DNA of 32,353 nt from assembly GCA_002789955.1 (NCBI GenBank), contig PFUG01000544.1, positions 1 to 32,353 on the forward strand, written 5' to 3'. The notes under the pieces were generated by a model. The model worked only from the letters and a program-made list of their open reading frames with translations, searched no databases and was not told where the DNA came from. The translations under genes were made by a program, and so were the position numbers. Source of the stretch: Deltaproteobacteria bacterium CG_4_9_14_3_um_filter_63_12. Its GTDB lineage: Bacteria > Myxococcota_A > Bradymonadia > UBA4248 > UM-FILTER-63-12. Below, piece by piece: positions 24,277 to 32,274 of this stretch; position 1 is the stretch's first letter; every line of letters begins with the position of its first letter.

Positions 24277-26577
24277 ATGAGCGTCCTCGAATCGGGCGAA
24301 ACCATCGCCGACCGGTACGTCGTCTTGGGACGACTCGGCTCGGGAGGAATGGCCACTGTCTATCAGTGCACGGACACCCAGACGGGAGACCACGTCGCGC
24401 TCAAGCTGCTGCACGACCACTTGATGGCCGACAATCCGGAGATCGTCGCGCGTTTTCGCCGCGAAGCACGCCTGATGACGCGGCTGAGCGAACCGCGGCC
24501 CCACCCAAACATCGTCGCCGTGCGGCAAGTCATCACCCGACCGACGCAGTTGGGCATCGTGATGGAGCTGGTCGACGGTGCGGGCACCCTCGATCGTTAC
24601 CTCGAGACTCACCAGCAGCTGGCCGAGTCGACCGCCATCGAGATTCTGACCGGCATCCTCGCCGGACTGCAGTTCATCCACGAACAAGGGATCATTCACC
24701 GCGATCTCAAGCCCTCCAACATCCTTCTAGGGCTGAGCAAAAGCGGCCGTCTAGTACCAAAGATCGGCGACTTTGGCATCGCCAAGCTGGAAAACCGGCC
24801 CGACGAAGACAGTGGCTTCACCAGCACCTTGACCCAGACACAGTCGATGTTCGGCTCTCCCGCCTATATGGCGCCCGAGCTCTTCGACTCGGCGACCAGC
24901 GCCAGCACCAAGAGCGACCTCTACGCGGTCGGCATCCTCCTCTACGAGATCCTCACGGGTACCGTCCCTTTCGTCGTCGATGCCATGCCTTCCCACGTCA
25001 TGCGCGTCTCGTCGCAACCGGTTCCTACGCCTCGCACGTACTGCCCCGAGCTCTCGGGCGATCTCGAACACGCCATCTACGTCGCCCTGGCCAAGGATCC
25101 TGCCGAACGCTTCGAATCCGCCCACTCCTTCGTCCGAGCCCTGCAAGGGGAAGGCGTGGATGTGGGCGACGAAAAGGCGCTGCTGAGCTCGGACCAGGAC
25201 CCGACGCGCATTGCCCGCGACTACAAAGTACAACGTCGGATCGGCCGCGGACCTACGTGCTCGGTCTACAAGTGCGTCGACGAGAGCTTGAACGTCCCCG
25301 TCGCCATCAAGCTCTTGCGTGGGAACGACCCCGAGCGACGAGCCCGACTGCTCGAAGAAGCCAAGGCCCAAGCCTCGCTCCACCAGGGCCGAACCCACAG
25401 CGGCATCGCCGCCATCCGACACGTCGTTGCCCAAGACTCCATCACTGCCTTGGTCGTCGAGTATGTCGAGGGCTTGGCGCTCGATCGCTACGTTTCCGAA
25501 GCCAGGCCCGATCTCGCAACCGTCCTCGAGCTCTTCTCGAGTGCCGCCGAGGCGCTCTCCCATGGACACGAATTGGGGGTCCTGCACCGCAACCTCAAGC
25601 CAAGCAATGTCCTGGTCTCCTGGACCGGAGGCGAAGCGGCCGAGCGTCGCAAACCAAAGCTCAAGCTATCGGACTTCCGACTGGACACGGTCTCCGGGCT
25701 CTCTCGCCTAGAGCTCGCGCGCAAAACCAAGTCTGAAAACTTCCTCGCCCCTGAACTGTGGGGCTCGAATGGGGTTGCGAGCGAGTCCTCCGATGTCTTC
25801 GCGCTCGGGGCGCTGATGCTGCTGGCGCTGCAAGGGCGATTGCCCGAAACCTCCCAACCAGGACCCCGAGGACAAGCCCTGCGAGCGGCAATCCCCCGAG
25901 TCTCGCCTTGGTTGCGTGACCTGCTCGAGGCGAGCCTCTCGGAGAGCTCGGCCGACCGGCCGAGCGCCAGGACGATGTTCGAGGCGCTGCAGAAGGGGCT
26001 TGGCGAAATGACCGGCGAGCGGGGCCCGGTCAGCGCAATCGAGATCACGCCCCCCGCTCCGAAAGAGGGTTCGGGGCTATTCTTGTGGGCGGCACTGGTG
26101 CTCGTCGCCATGGCCTTGTTGGGCGTCGGAGGCTGGCTGCTGGGCTCGCAGGAAGGCAAGGTGACGACGACGGTCACATCCAGTCCGACAGAGCCGCCCG
26201 AACCCGTCGTCGAGGATGTGGCCGCCGAGGTGATCGTCGCCGAGCTCGACGTGGGGCCCGAGCTTGCCCCCGAGCCGACCTTCATTGACGTCTCCGGCGA
26301 GGTCGCCAAGCTCCTCGCGGGCAAGACCGAAGAGGTGATCAACCCCTGCCTGATGAAAGCGTTTCGGCACAAGAAAGCGGCGAAGCTCAAGAACGAGCCA
26401 CGGAGCCTCAAGATCAAGGTCTACGTCGACGCCGACGGCGTCTTCCAGAGCGCTGAGGCGCTCAAGGACGACCTTGATTTTCTTGGGCTTGGAGACTGTG
26501 TCGTCGAGAAGCTGCAGGCGCTGACTTTCCCGCCTTCCGGTCGCGAGGAGAGCTACGAAAAAGAGTGGTTCTTCTAG
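24277..26577 (+). CDS. dual-domain Ser/Thr kinase receptor: active kinase then pseudokinase, AgmX/TonB-C-like tail
   Basis: This encodes 766 residues from the ATG at 24277, preceded by GAGGG. Kinase 1 has the Gly loop GSGGMATVY (residues 21-29), Lys43, HRD at 141-143 in HRDLKPSN, DFG at 165-167 and YMAPEL, so it should be active (PknB/Pkn family). Kinase 2 keeps the Gly-rich loop and Lys345 (VAIK), but the catalytic Asp is Asn (HRN, 437-439) and DFG has become DFR (466-468), so it is a pseudokinase. One membrane segment lies at about 601-624. The outer part ends in about 95 residues resembling the AgmX/TonB C-terminal domain (SLKIKVYVDADGVFQSAEAL, two Cys). It probably senses an envelope signal and phosphorylates cytoplasmic targets. 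Confidence 0.93.
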   Translation: MSVLESGETIADRYVVLGRLGSGGMATVYQCTDTQTGDHVALKLLHDHLMADNPEIVARFRREARLMTRLSEPRPHPNIVAVRQVITRPTQLGIVMELVDGAGTLDRYLETHQQLAESTAIEILTGILAGLQFIHEQGIIHRDLKPSNILLGLSKSGRLVPKIGDFGIAKLENRPDEDSGFTSTLTQTQSMFGSPAYMAPELFDSATSASTKSDLYAVGILLYEILTGTVPFVVDAMPSHVMRVSSQPVPTPRTYCPELSGDLEHAIYVALAKDPAERFESAHSFVRALQGEGVDVGDEKALLSSDQDPTRIARDYKVQRRIGRGPTCSVYKCVDESLNVPVAIKLLRGNDPERRARLLEEAKAQASLHQGRTHSGIAAIRHVVAQDSITALVVEYVEGLALDRYVSEARPDLATVLELFSSAAEALSHGHELGVLHRNLKPSNVLVSWTGGEAAERRKPKLKLSDFRLDTVSGLSRLELARKTKSENFLAPELWGSNGVASESSDVFALGALMLLALQGRLPETSQPGPRGQALRAAIPRVSPWLRDLLEASLSESSADRPSARTMFEALQKGLGEMTGERGPVSAIEITPPAPKEGSGLFLWAALVLVAMALLGVGGWLLGSQEGKVTTTVTSSPTEPPEPVVEDVAAEVIVAELDVGPELAPEPTFIDVSGEVAKLLAGKTEEVINPCLMKAFRHKKAAKLKNEPRSLKIKVYVDADGVFQSAEALKDDLDFLGLGDCVVEKLQALTFPPSGREESYEKEWFF

Positions 26578-26605
26578 GGCTCGGCCCTTCGACCGGCTCT
26601 GACTT

Positions 26606-26633
26606 TTGATCTTGGCGCGAAGCGAGGTAGACT
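26606..26633 (+). promoter_or_regulatory. possible promoter between the two kinase genes
   Basis: TTGATC at 26606-26611 and TAGACT at 26628-26633 with a 16-base spacer lie in the 175-bp gap before the second kinase gene, so that gene may also be transcribed on its own. Confidence 0.35.
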
Positions 26634-26752
26634 GCGGCGCAATGGTCCAATGGCGCAGTGTCGGCTCGTCCAGAGTCGGGCCCTGCGCGATCCCAATCCC
26701 GACACGCTGACTTCACGAATGATAGTCGGGCCATCGCCTTCAGAGCACTCTC

Positions 26753-29608
26753 ATGACGCAACCTGCCACACCCGAGCTGTCGTCGACGGGCTCACGATTG
26801 CTGGGCGAGACCGTCGCCGGGAACCTTGTCATCCGACGGTTTCTGGGCGCCGACGCGCTGGGCGAGTGTTACGTCTGCCTCGATGAGGGGATGGCAGAAT
26901 CGGTCCGGCTGACGCTCGTATCCGAGGCGCGCCTCGAGAGTGGCGGAGCGCCGTTGCGCGCGGCCTTCCTCGAGGCCATGAAGACGACCGCTGGCGTCGA
27001 CCACTCCAACGTTTTGGCGGTCCGCAAGATCATCGACGACGGAAGGGACGTGGGCGCCGTCACGAAGTTGGTCGAGGGCACCACGCTGGCGGACTACGTT
27101 GCAGAATATGGGGCTCTGCCAGTCGAGGTTGCGCTCGACTTGTTCTTGCCGATTGCGGACGCCTTGCTGACTCTTCACGAACAGGGGATCGGGCATGGGG
27201 TGTTGCGCCCCAGCAGCATCTTCGTGGAACAGAGAGCCGGCCGCCTGGAACCCCTCCTCATGAACGCCGGCTCGGGACCAGTCGTAAAGCTCGTGCCAGA
27301 GCTCGACCTCGATTCCGAATCCTACCGAGCTCCAGAGGCAGACGGCAAGATTCAGCTGGCGGATGTCTATGCGTTCGGCGCCACCTTGTTGTTCGCGATC
27401 ACGGGCAAGTTGCCGGACGCCGCCGCTCTGAGCACGCCGCTCGTCGGGTCCGAGTTCCCCGAAGAGGTCGTCGCCGTCGTTCACCAGTCGATCCAAGCCA
27501 ACCCAGCCGCACGCTTCCAGTCGTTCGCTGCCATCCGAAACATCCTCTCAGGCTTGGTGGCGGAGCCCGAACAGGAGCGCAAGTCCGTAGAGCGTCCGGA
27601 GCCTGGGGACGAAGTCGCCGGACAGTACATCGTCGAGAAGTTGCTCGGCGAAGGAGGCATGGCCCGCGTCTACCTAGCCAAGGACAAGGTCCTGGGCACG
27701 CGGGTGGCGATCAAGCTCCTCAATGCAGCCTGCTTGGCTGAGCCGGCGGTCGTCGAGCGCTTCCTCAACGAGGCCTCGATCCAGGCGCAACTCGTCCATC
27801 CGGAGCCACATCCCAACATCGTCGCCGTCCACCGCGTGCTCCACGAAGAGCCCGTCGGGTTCGTGATGGAGTACGTCGAGGGGACCACACTCGAGGAATT
27901 CCTTGAGCGTGAAGTGCTCGAAGAGAGCGAGCTCGCCGAGATCTTCTCGCAGGTCTTCGACGGCCTGCATCGAGCCCACTCCAGCCGCATCGTACACCGC
28001 GATCTGAAGCCGTCGAACATCCTCCTGACAGGCAGCCGAAGCGAGGGCTTCCTCGCCAAACTCATGGACTTCGGCATCTCGAAACAGCTCGACCAGCCCA
28101 AGACCAAGACGAACCTCGTCTTGGGGACGTTGGGCTACATCGCGCCGGAGCTCTTCATCAGCGCCAAAGACGCTTCGCCAGCGAGCGACATTTACGCCAT
28201 TGGCTGCTGCATTTTCGAAGCTCTGACCGGCGACGTGCCCTTCTCGGTCAGCGGTGGCCTGCGCTCGCTGGCGTTTCGTGTCTACAACGAGACTCCGCCG
28301 CTGGCGTCGAGCCTGGGCGCCAACGTCTCGGACGAACTCGAGTGCCTGATTCAGGCCATGTTGGCGAAGAAGGCCGACGAGCGGCCGGAGTCCGCCATCT
28401 GGATTCGCGACCGACTGCGGGCTCTTGCAAAGGGTGAGCGCGACGCTGAGCTCGCTGCGCTGATGACGACGGTCGGTGGGAATCTGGCCGAAGGCGCGAC
28501 GGGGAAGAAGGGCAAGACCCACAAAGGCACACAGCGTATCCAGCCGGGTCCTGCGACTTTGCAGGGCACTGCCCCAACAATGAACACGACTCGCGCGCAA
28601 GGCCTCTCGTTCATCGCCGAGGTTCCCACCGCAACGCCACGCCGTTGGCCTATCTTACTGGCTTTGCTCGGAGTCCTGGCGCTGGCCGGCGTAGTGGTCT
28701 TCTTGTTCCTCTCGAGCTCGAACGAAGAACCGAAGACCGAAGCCGCGGAGCAGGCAAAACCGGTCGCAAAGGTCGACCCACCGAAAGAGACTCGAGCCCC
28801 AGAACCGGTTCCCGAAAAAGCAGCCGAAGACGTCGAGGCTGGCCACAGCGTCTTGCCAGCCTCGGTCGTGCTCAACGCCGACGAGCTCCTCGCCCAGGCG
28901 CGAGCCGAGGCCATCGCCGGCGACAAGCGCAAGGCTGTGAAGCTGTACGAGGAAGCGACGACCAAGCTCGAGGACGAAGGAAAGGTCGATGCCAACGCGA
29001 CCGAGGCGTACGTCGAGATGGCCTCTCTCTATGAAGAGATCGCGGCAGAAGCGGCGGCCGTCCCCGCGGAAGATGCCGACGAAGACATCGAGAAGCTCGA
29101 CGAGGACACCAAGAACCTCCTCGCTTCCGCCTCGGCCGCCTACGGAAAAGCCGCCGCGATCAAAGGCGAGTACGAACTCTTCATGAAGAAGGCGATTGTG
29201 GACCAGAAGCGCGGCAGCGCGGACTCGGCCATGGACGCGCTCAAGGAAGCGGTCGCCGTCGCCGAAGGCGGCAAGGAAAAGAAGGCGGCCGAGAAGCAGC
29301 TCGCGCGCATCGAGGGGGCCATCGACCAAGGCTCGGACAGTGAGGACAAGACCGAGGACACCTCGGCTGTTGAACCCTCGGAGATGGTCGACGTGTGGAT
29401 CGAATCGAACCCCGAGCGCGCGAAGGTGCTCTACAATGGCAAACGCATCGGCAAAACCCCTCTGATCAAGCGATTTCCGCGAGGCGCCGAGAAGCTCAAC
29501 TTCACCCTCAAGCAGGACGACCACTACGACGAGACGATCGTTTTCGACGGCGAAGTTGGGGGCAAGATCAGCGTCAAACTCAGCTATCGCCCCCGCAAGA
29601 TTCACTGA
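26753..29608 (+). CDS. dual-domain Ser/Thr kinase receptor: pseudokinase then active kinase, PEGA-like tail
   Basis: This encodes 951 residues. The first kinase-like domain (about 22-265) is badly decayed: the Gly loop is FLGADALGECYVC, the VAIK lysine is lost, HRDLKPSN is HGVLRPSS (148-155) and DFG is replaced by NAGSG. It keeps the overall fold, including DVYAFGATLLFAITGKLP. The second domain is intact: GEGGMARVY, Lys321, HRD at 415-417, DFG at 439-441, GYIAPEL. A membrane segment lies at about 634-653. Outside it come a Glu/Ala-rich helical region with TPR-like helices (ARAEAIAGDKRKAVKLYEEA) and a PEGA-like domain (from about residue 879: WIESNPERAKVLYNGKRIGKTP). PEGA domains are thought to bind the cell wall or outer envelope. 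The order of domains is the reverse of the kinase upstream. Confidence 0.93.
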   Translation: MTQPATPELSSTGSRLLGETVAGNLVIRRFLGADALGECYVCLDEGMAESVRLTLVSEARLESGGAPLRAAFLEAMKTTAGVDHSNVLAVRKIIDDGRDVGAVTKLVEGTTLADYVAEYGALPVEVALDLFLPIADALLTLHEQGIGHGVLRPSSIFVEQRAGRLEPLLMNAGSGPVVKLVPELDLDSESYRAPEADGKIQLADVYAFGATLLFAITGKLPDAAALSTPLVGSEFPEEVVAVVHQSIQANPAARFQSFAAIRNILSGLVAEPEQERKSVERPEPGDEVAGQYIVEKLLGEGGMARVYLAKDKVLGTRVAIKLLNAACLAEPAVVERFLNEASIQAQLVHPEPHPNIVAVHRVLHEEPVGFVMEYVEGTTLEEFLEREVLEESELAEIFSQVFDGLHRAHSSRIVHRDLKPSNILLTGSRSEGFLAKLMDFGISKQLDQPKTKTNLVLGTLGYIAPELFISAKDASPASDIYAIGCCIFEALTGDVPFSVSGGLRSLAFRVYNETPPLASSLGANVSDELECLIQAMLAKKADERPESAIWIRDRLRALAKGERDAELAALMTTVGGNLAEGATGKKGKTHKGTQRIQPGPATLQGTAPTMNTTRAQGLSFIAEVPTATPRRWPILLALLGVLALAGVVVFLFLSSSNEEPKTEAAEQAKPVAKVDPPKETRAPEPVPEKAAEDVEAGHSVLPASVVLNADELLAQARAEAIAGDKRKAVKLYEEATTKLEDEGKVDANATEAYVEMASLYEEIAAEAAAVPAEDADEDIEKLDEDTKNLLASASAAYGKAAAIKGEYELFMKKAIVDQKRGSADSAMDALKEAVAVAEGGKEKKAAEKQLARIEGAIDQGSDSEDKTEDTSAVEPSEMVDVWIESNPERAKVLYNGKRIGKTPLIKRFPRGAEKLNFTLKQDDHYDETIVFDGEVGGKISVKLSYRPRKIH

Positions 29609-29702
29609 GCGGGTTCGCTTCCGGCGCCGACCTCGCTCGAAGACGCGTGCCTGCGCCCGCAATTCTGGTATGGTGCGTCGCCTCTCTAACGCTCAGGACG
29701 TC

Positions 29703-30347
29703 ATGAAAAGCGCTTCCACTCTGCTCATCGTCACACTCTGTTTGCTCTTGGCTCCCATCACTCTGGCCGCTCAGGACGCCCCTGTGGTCGACCCTTTCGA
29801 GAAGGGCACGACGGCCCCTCCTGCCGACGGTGCAGCCGTCCCGGCGGAGGGTGAGGTTGTCCCTGCCGAGGGAGAGGAGGTTCCGGCGGAGGGAGAGGCT
29901 GTCCCTGCCGAGGGAGAGGCCGTGCCAGCAGAGAGTGAGGGAGTGCAGACAGAAGGTAACACCGACATCCAAGACACAGCAGCCCCGCCAATGACGGTGA
30001 CGATCCTCCCCGAAGGAGAGGCGACGGGACCACAGCGCTTTGCGTACGGGAAGTTCGAGTTCGTCCCCGTGCCCGAGGAGGAGCTCTCTGGAGCCGAGAT
30101 TACGGCGTTCTTGCTGGTGGGGTTTGCGTTGCCCACGCTGGCGACTGGTGGCGTCCTGATGTCTCAAGACGAGCGGACCATTGGTGGTGCTTGCGTCGGT
30201 TCGGGAGCGGCCCTGATGATGGCTGGCGGCGCGCTCTTTTATTGGGCGGACCTGACTGCGGCGCAGTCCGAAGCGGAGCCCTACGTCATACCCACCATCT
30301 CCTTGGGACCCGAAGGTCCGAGGGTCAGCGGGCTGGCTCGCTTCTGA
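29703..30347 (+). CDS. membrane protein with heptapeptide repeats, unknown function
   Basis: This encodes 214 residues from the ATG at 29703, which starts a clear signal peptide (MKSASTLLIVTLCLLLAP, likely cleavage near LAA at residue 23). Next is a run of five acidic seven-residue repeats (VPAEGEx), then a Thr/Pro stretch, a short beta-type segment (RFAYGKFEFVPVPEEE), and two hydrophobic helices at about 125-147 and 155-175 with glycines. I do not recognise a family. It follows the PEGA kinase by 94 bases on the same strand, so it may belong to the same transcript and could be its envelope partner. The stop codon lies at the start of palindromic repeat copy E. Confidence 0.78.
   Translation: MKSASTLLIVTLCLLLAPITLAAQDAPVVDPFEKGTTAPPADGAAVPAEGEVVPAEGEEVPAEGEAVPAEGEAVPAESEGVQTEGNTDIQDTAAPPMTVTILPEGEATGPQRFAYGKFEFVPVPEEELSGAEITAFLLVGFALPTLATGGVLMSQDERTIGGACVGSGAALMMAGGALFYWADLTAAQSEAEPYVIPTISLGPEGPRVSGLARF
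29838..29942 (+). repeat. five 21-bp coding repeats
   Basis: Five units each encode VPAEGE plus one variable residue; the last is diverged (VPAESEG). Synonymous differences between units show that the array is not freshly expanded. Confidence 0.9.
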
Positions 30348-30398
30348 TCGGATTTCGCTGGCTTCCCACAACTGAGGTGGCTCGAAGTGGGCCACCTC
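30346..30398. terminator. palindromic repeat copy E, acting as a hairpin between convergent genes
   Basis: The family core ATCGGATTTCGCTGGC is followed by an 8-bp stem GAGGTGGC / GCCACCTC at 30374-30398 around the typical CTCGAAG-type loop. It lies exactly between the convergent genes ending at 30347 and 30417. No T-run is seen, so termination is inferred from its place. Confidence 0.55.
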
Positions 30399-30416
30399 AC
30401 GTCCCTGCGCTCGCGG

Positions 30417-31475
30417 TCACTTGGGCTCGAACACAGCGATCTTCTCGCCCCAAAGCTCGATGAGCTGTCGGTCCTGGAGCGCTTGGACGAGGGCCTCGGG
30501 CAGCGCAGACGCCCCCACATGAGCGCCGATGATGGCCAGGGCGAGCGGAGCGACATAGCGCGCTTGTCGCCCCAACTTCGAGGCCTCGGCCAGCGCCTCC
30601 ATTGGTGCATCCTTGTGGCGCAGAGCCAAGTACAGAGCGACGGGCATGACCTCGTCTACACAGGAGCCCGACGAGAAGTGTTCGAGCGCGACCGAGAGAG
30701 GCTCGACAGCGAGATCGGCGGCCCTAAAGAGGGCCACACTGCGCGCGCTGTCGAGGGTGTCCGCGTCGCACAGGACGGCCTCGAGCCAGGCTCGGCGGCT
30801 GTCCATGCTCGGTCCGGCTCGTCCAGGAATCGCACGCACAATGGCCGCGGCGAGGTTGCGCGCGCCCTCGCGGACGGCCGCGGAGCGGTGACTGAGCGCC
30901 ACGGTCGCCGCCGACAGCTCCGCGGCGCGCGGCGGCCTGTGGTGCCAGGCCAACGCGATGGGGACGGCGCACAAGAGGGCCTCGACCGACTGCGAGAAGC
31001 GACTGCCCAGGTCGTCGCTGAGCGTGCGCTGGCGAAAACGCCGCGCCACGGCCTGCATAGCGCCCGAGGCTCGATAGGCGTAACGACTGAGATACGCCAA
31101 CTCCAGCCCGTAATGGCGGAGGCTTATGGCGCCGTCAGGCTGCAGCGAGCGAGCCGCACAGAGCATGACCTGCGTCATCACCGCGTAGCGAGCCCCGTCG
31201 AGGCTTCTCGGCTGACGCGTCTTCACCACCCAGCGTGGGCGGCGCGAGAGCGGCAGCAGCGCGGCCTCGGCCAGGGCAGCCCCCAGCATCGCCCCGCAGA
31301 CCGCCTCGCGCAGCGGCCCCTCCACGAAAGGCAAGCAGCAGCGAACCATCTTCTGGTTGACGTGCCTGGCCAATCGACCCCGCCGCCACGCTCCGGCCAC
31401 GGCGAGGAGCACCGGGAGGGCCACGAAAATTGTGCCGATGGCGAGAAGCGAGGAGATGTCGGGGGCGAAGTCCAA
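30417..31475 (-). CDS. membrane-anchored ADP-ribosylglycohydrolase-like protein lacking metal ligands
   Basis: This encodes 352 residues with a TTG start and one N-terminal membrane segment (about 10-30). The rest follows the all-helical ARH fold from end to end: GAMLGAALAEAALLP at the start (usually LGxAxGDALG), TQVMLCAARSL (usually DDTQMALALAESL), an AVPIALAW segment (usually RxxPIALA) and GRQARYVAPLALAIIGAHVG near the end (usually GGDxDTIAAIxGAxxGA). The acidic residues that bind the two magnesium ions are gone at each site, so it should not hydrolyse ADP-ribose bonds by the known mechanism. It may instead bind ADP-ribose-like ligands or be structural. The start lacks a good ribosome binding site, but a later start would remove the anchor. 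Family assignment is by motif reading only. Confidence 0.72.
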   Translation of the reverse strand: MDFAPDISSLLAIGTIFVALPVLLAVAGAWRRGRLARHVNQKMVRCCLPFVEGPLREAVCGAMLGAALAEAALLPLSRRPRWVVKTRQPRSLDGARYAVMTQVMLCAARSLQPDGAISLRHYGLELAYLSRYAYRASGAMQAVARRFRQRTLSDDLGSRFSQSVEALLCAVPIALAWHHRPPRAAELSAATVALSHRSAAVREGARNLAAAIVRAIPGRAGPSMDSRRAWLEAVLCDADTLDSARSVALFRAADLAVEPLSVALEHFSSGSCVDEVMPVALYLALRHKDAPMEALAEASKLGRQARYVAPLALAIIGAHVGASALPEALVQALQDRQLIELWGEKIAVFEPK

Positions 31476-31671
31476 GACCAGCGCTCAGGGCAATGGCGAC
31501 CCGGGCTGCCCATTAGGAGTGGGCGAAGCCAGAGGTGTCGCCGAGAAGGTCGGCGTTCAGCGTCGTGCCAATTGGGTCCGACACCAAATATGGCGGGTCC
31601 GTGCGGTCACCGAATCGCCTGCGAGAGTTGGTCCGCAACCCTTCGGGGTCACCCGTGGGAAACCCTCGAAC

Positions 31672-31700
31672 TTCGACCGCAGCGTTTAGGCTCCTATGAT
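31672..31700 (+). promoter_or_regulatory. probable promoter of the GNAT-like gene
   Basis: TTCGAC at 31672-31677 and TATGAT at 31695-31700 have a 17-base spacer, about 38 bases before the start codon at 31738. The -10 box is nearly perfect. Confidence 0.55.
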
Positions 31701-31737
31701 GAGGGGACACGGATGTTCAAATCGAGGAGGTGACACG

Positions 31738-32202
31738 ATGTCGACCGAGCTCTTGAACCACTATTTGGCGGGATCGCTCGGCTCTCGCACGCTACTCGGC
31801 ACCGAGCTGTCTCGAAGCGAGTCAGCTGCGTCCCTACGCGCGATGGCGCCTTGCGGCGCGACCCAGCTCTCTCCCCCTGATGTAGGGCGGGACAAAGCGG
31901 TGACGGTCCGACTCGGACTCCCGTCCGACCGCAATGCGATGGCCGAGCTGGCGTCGAACAGCAAGCCCTCCACGCCGAGCACTCGGCTCGGAGATCTGGC
32001 GCTGGGACTGCGCCACTCGCTTGTCGCCGAACGAGACGGCGCTCTGCTCGCCTTCGTGCTCTTCTTCATTCACCGTCGCCTCGCTTGGATCGATGAGCTC
32101 CGCGTGAGTCGCCACGGAGACTGGAGGCAGACAACCGGCATCTTGCTCGGGTCTCTGCAGAATCACCTGCGGGTGGTTGGGGTGCACGAGATCACGTTCT
32201 AG
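31738..32202 (+). CDS. short GNAT-like acetyltransferase, probably truncated
   Basis: This encodes 154 residues from the ATG at 31738, with a strong GAGGAGG site at 31724-31730. Residues about 60-154 follow the GNAT pattern: VTVRLGLPSDRNAMAEL (first strand and helix), LVAERDGALLAFVLFFIHRRLAWIDELRV (strands 2-4), and GILLGSLQNHLRVVGVHEITF, which corresponds to the acetyl-CoA motif A helix and strand 5. The normal Q/RxxGxG/A loop is poor (RQTTGIL), and the usual last part (NxxAxxFYxxxGF) is missing. The stop codon comes directly before the dispersed repeat at 32206 and the group II intron, so insertion probably cut off the end. Residues about 12-32 are encoded by palindromic repeat copy D (LGTELSRSESAAS). 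Confidence 0.65.
   Translation: MSTELLNHYLAGSLGSRTLLGTELSRSESAASLRAMAPCGATQLSPPDVGRDKAVTVRLGLPSDRNAMAELASNSKPSTPSTRLGDLALGLRHSLVAERDGALLAFVLFFIHRRLAWIDELRVSRHGDWRQTTGILLGSLQNHLRVVGVHEITF
31771..31834 (+). repeat. palindromic repeat, copy D, inside a coding region
   Basis: Hairpin 31805-31827: AGCTG-T-CTCG-AAG-CGAG-T-CAGCT. Compared with copy C, one G-C pair of the outer stem is replaced by T-A, so pairing is kept. The flanks CGGCACCGAGC and GCTGCGTCCC are shared with copy C. Confidence 0.8.
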
Positions 32203-32205
32203 CTG

Positions 32206-32274
32206 GTGCCCGTCCGAAAATGCCCCATCTGCGGCGTCGCCTTCCTCCCTCGGTCCTCGGCGTACCGGTGTACG
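32206..32274 (+). repeat. dispersed zinc-ribbon-like repeat (right copy), cut by a group II intron
   Basis: About 63 of 69 bases match the minus strand of 1251-1319. It starts four bases after the stop codon of the GNAT-like gene, as the left copy starts just after another gene. It reads VPVRKCPICGVAFLPRSSAYRC from a GTG at 32206. The match stops exactly where the group II intron begins, so the rest of the repeat should lie on the far side of the intron, outside this window. Confidence 0.75.

Noticed and set aside
22797-24356. 519-residue open frame on the minus strand opposite the DnaK-like gene
   Set aside because: The plus strand carries the conserved Hsp70 motifs; the antisense frame has none.
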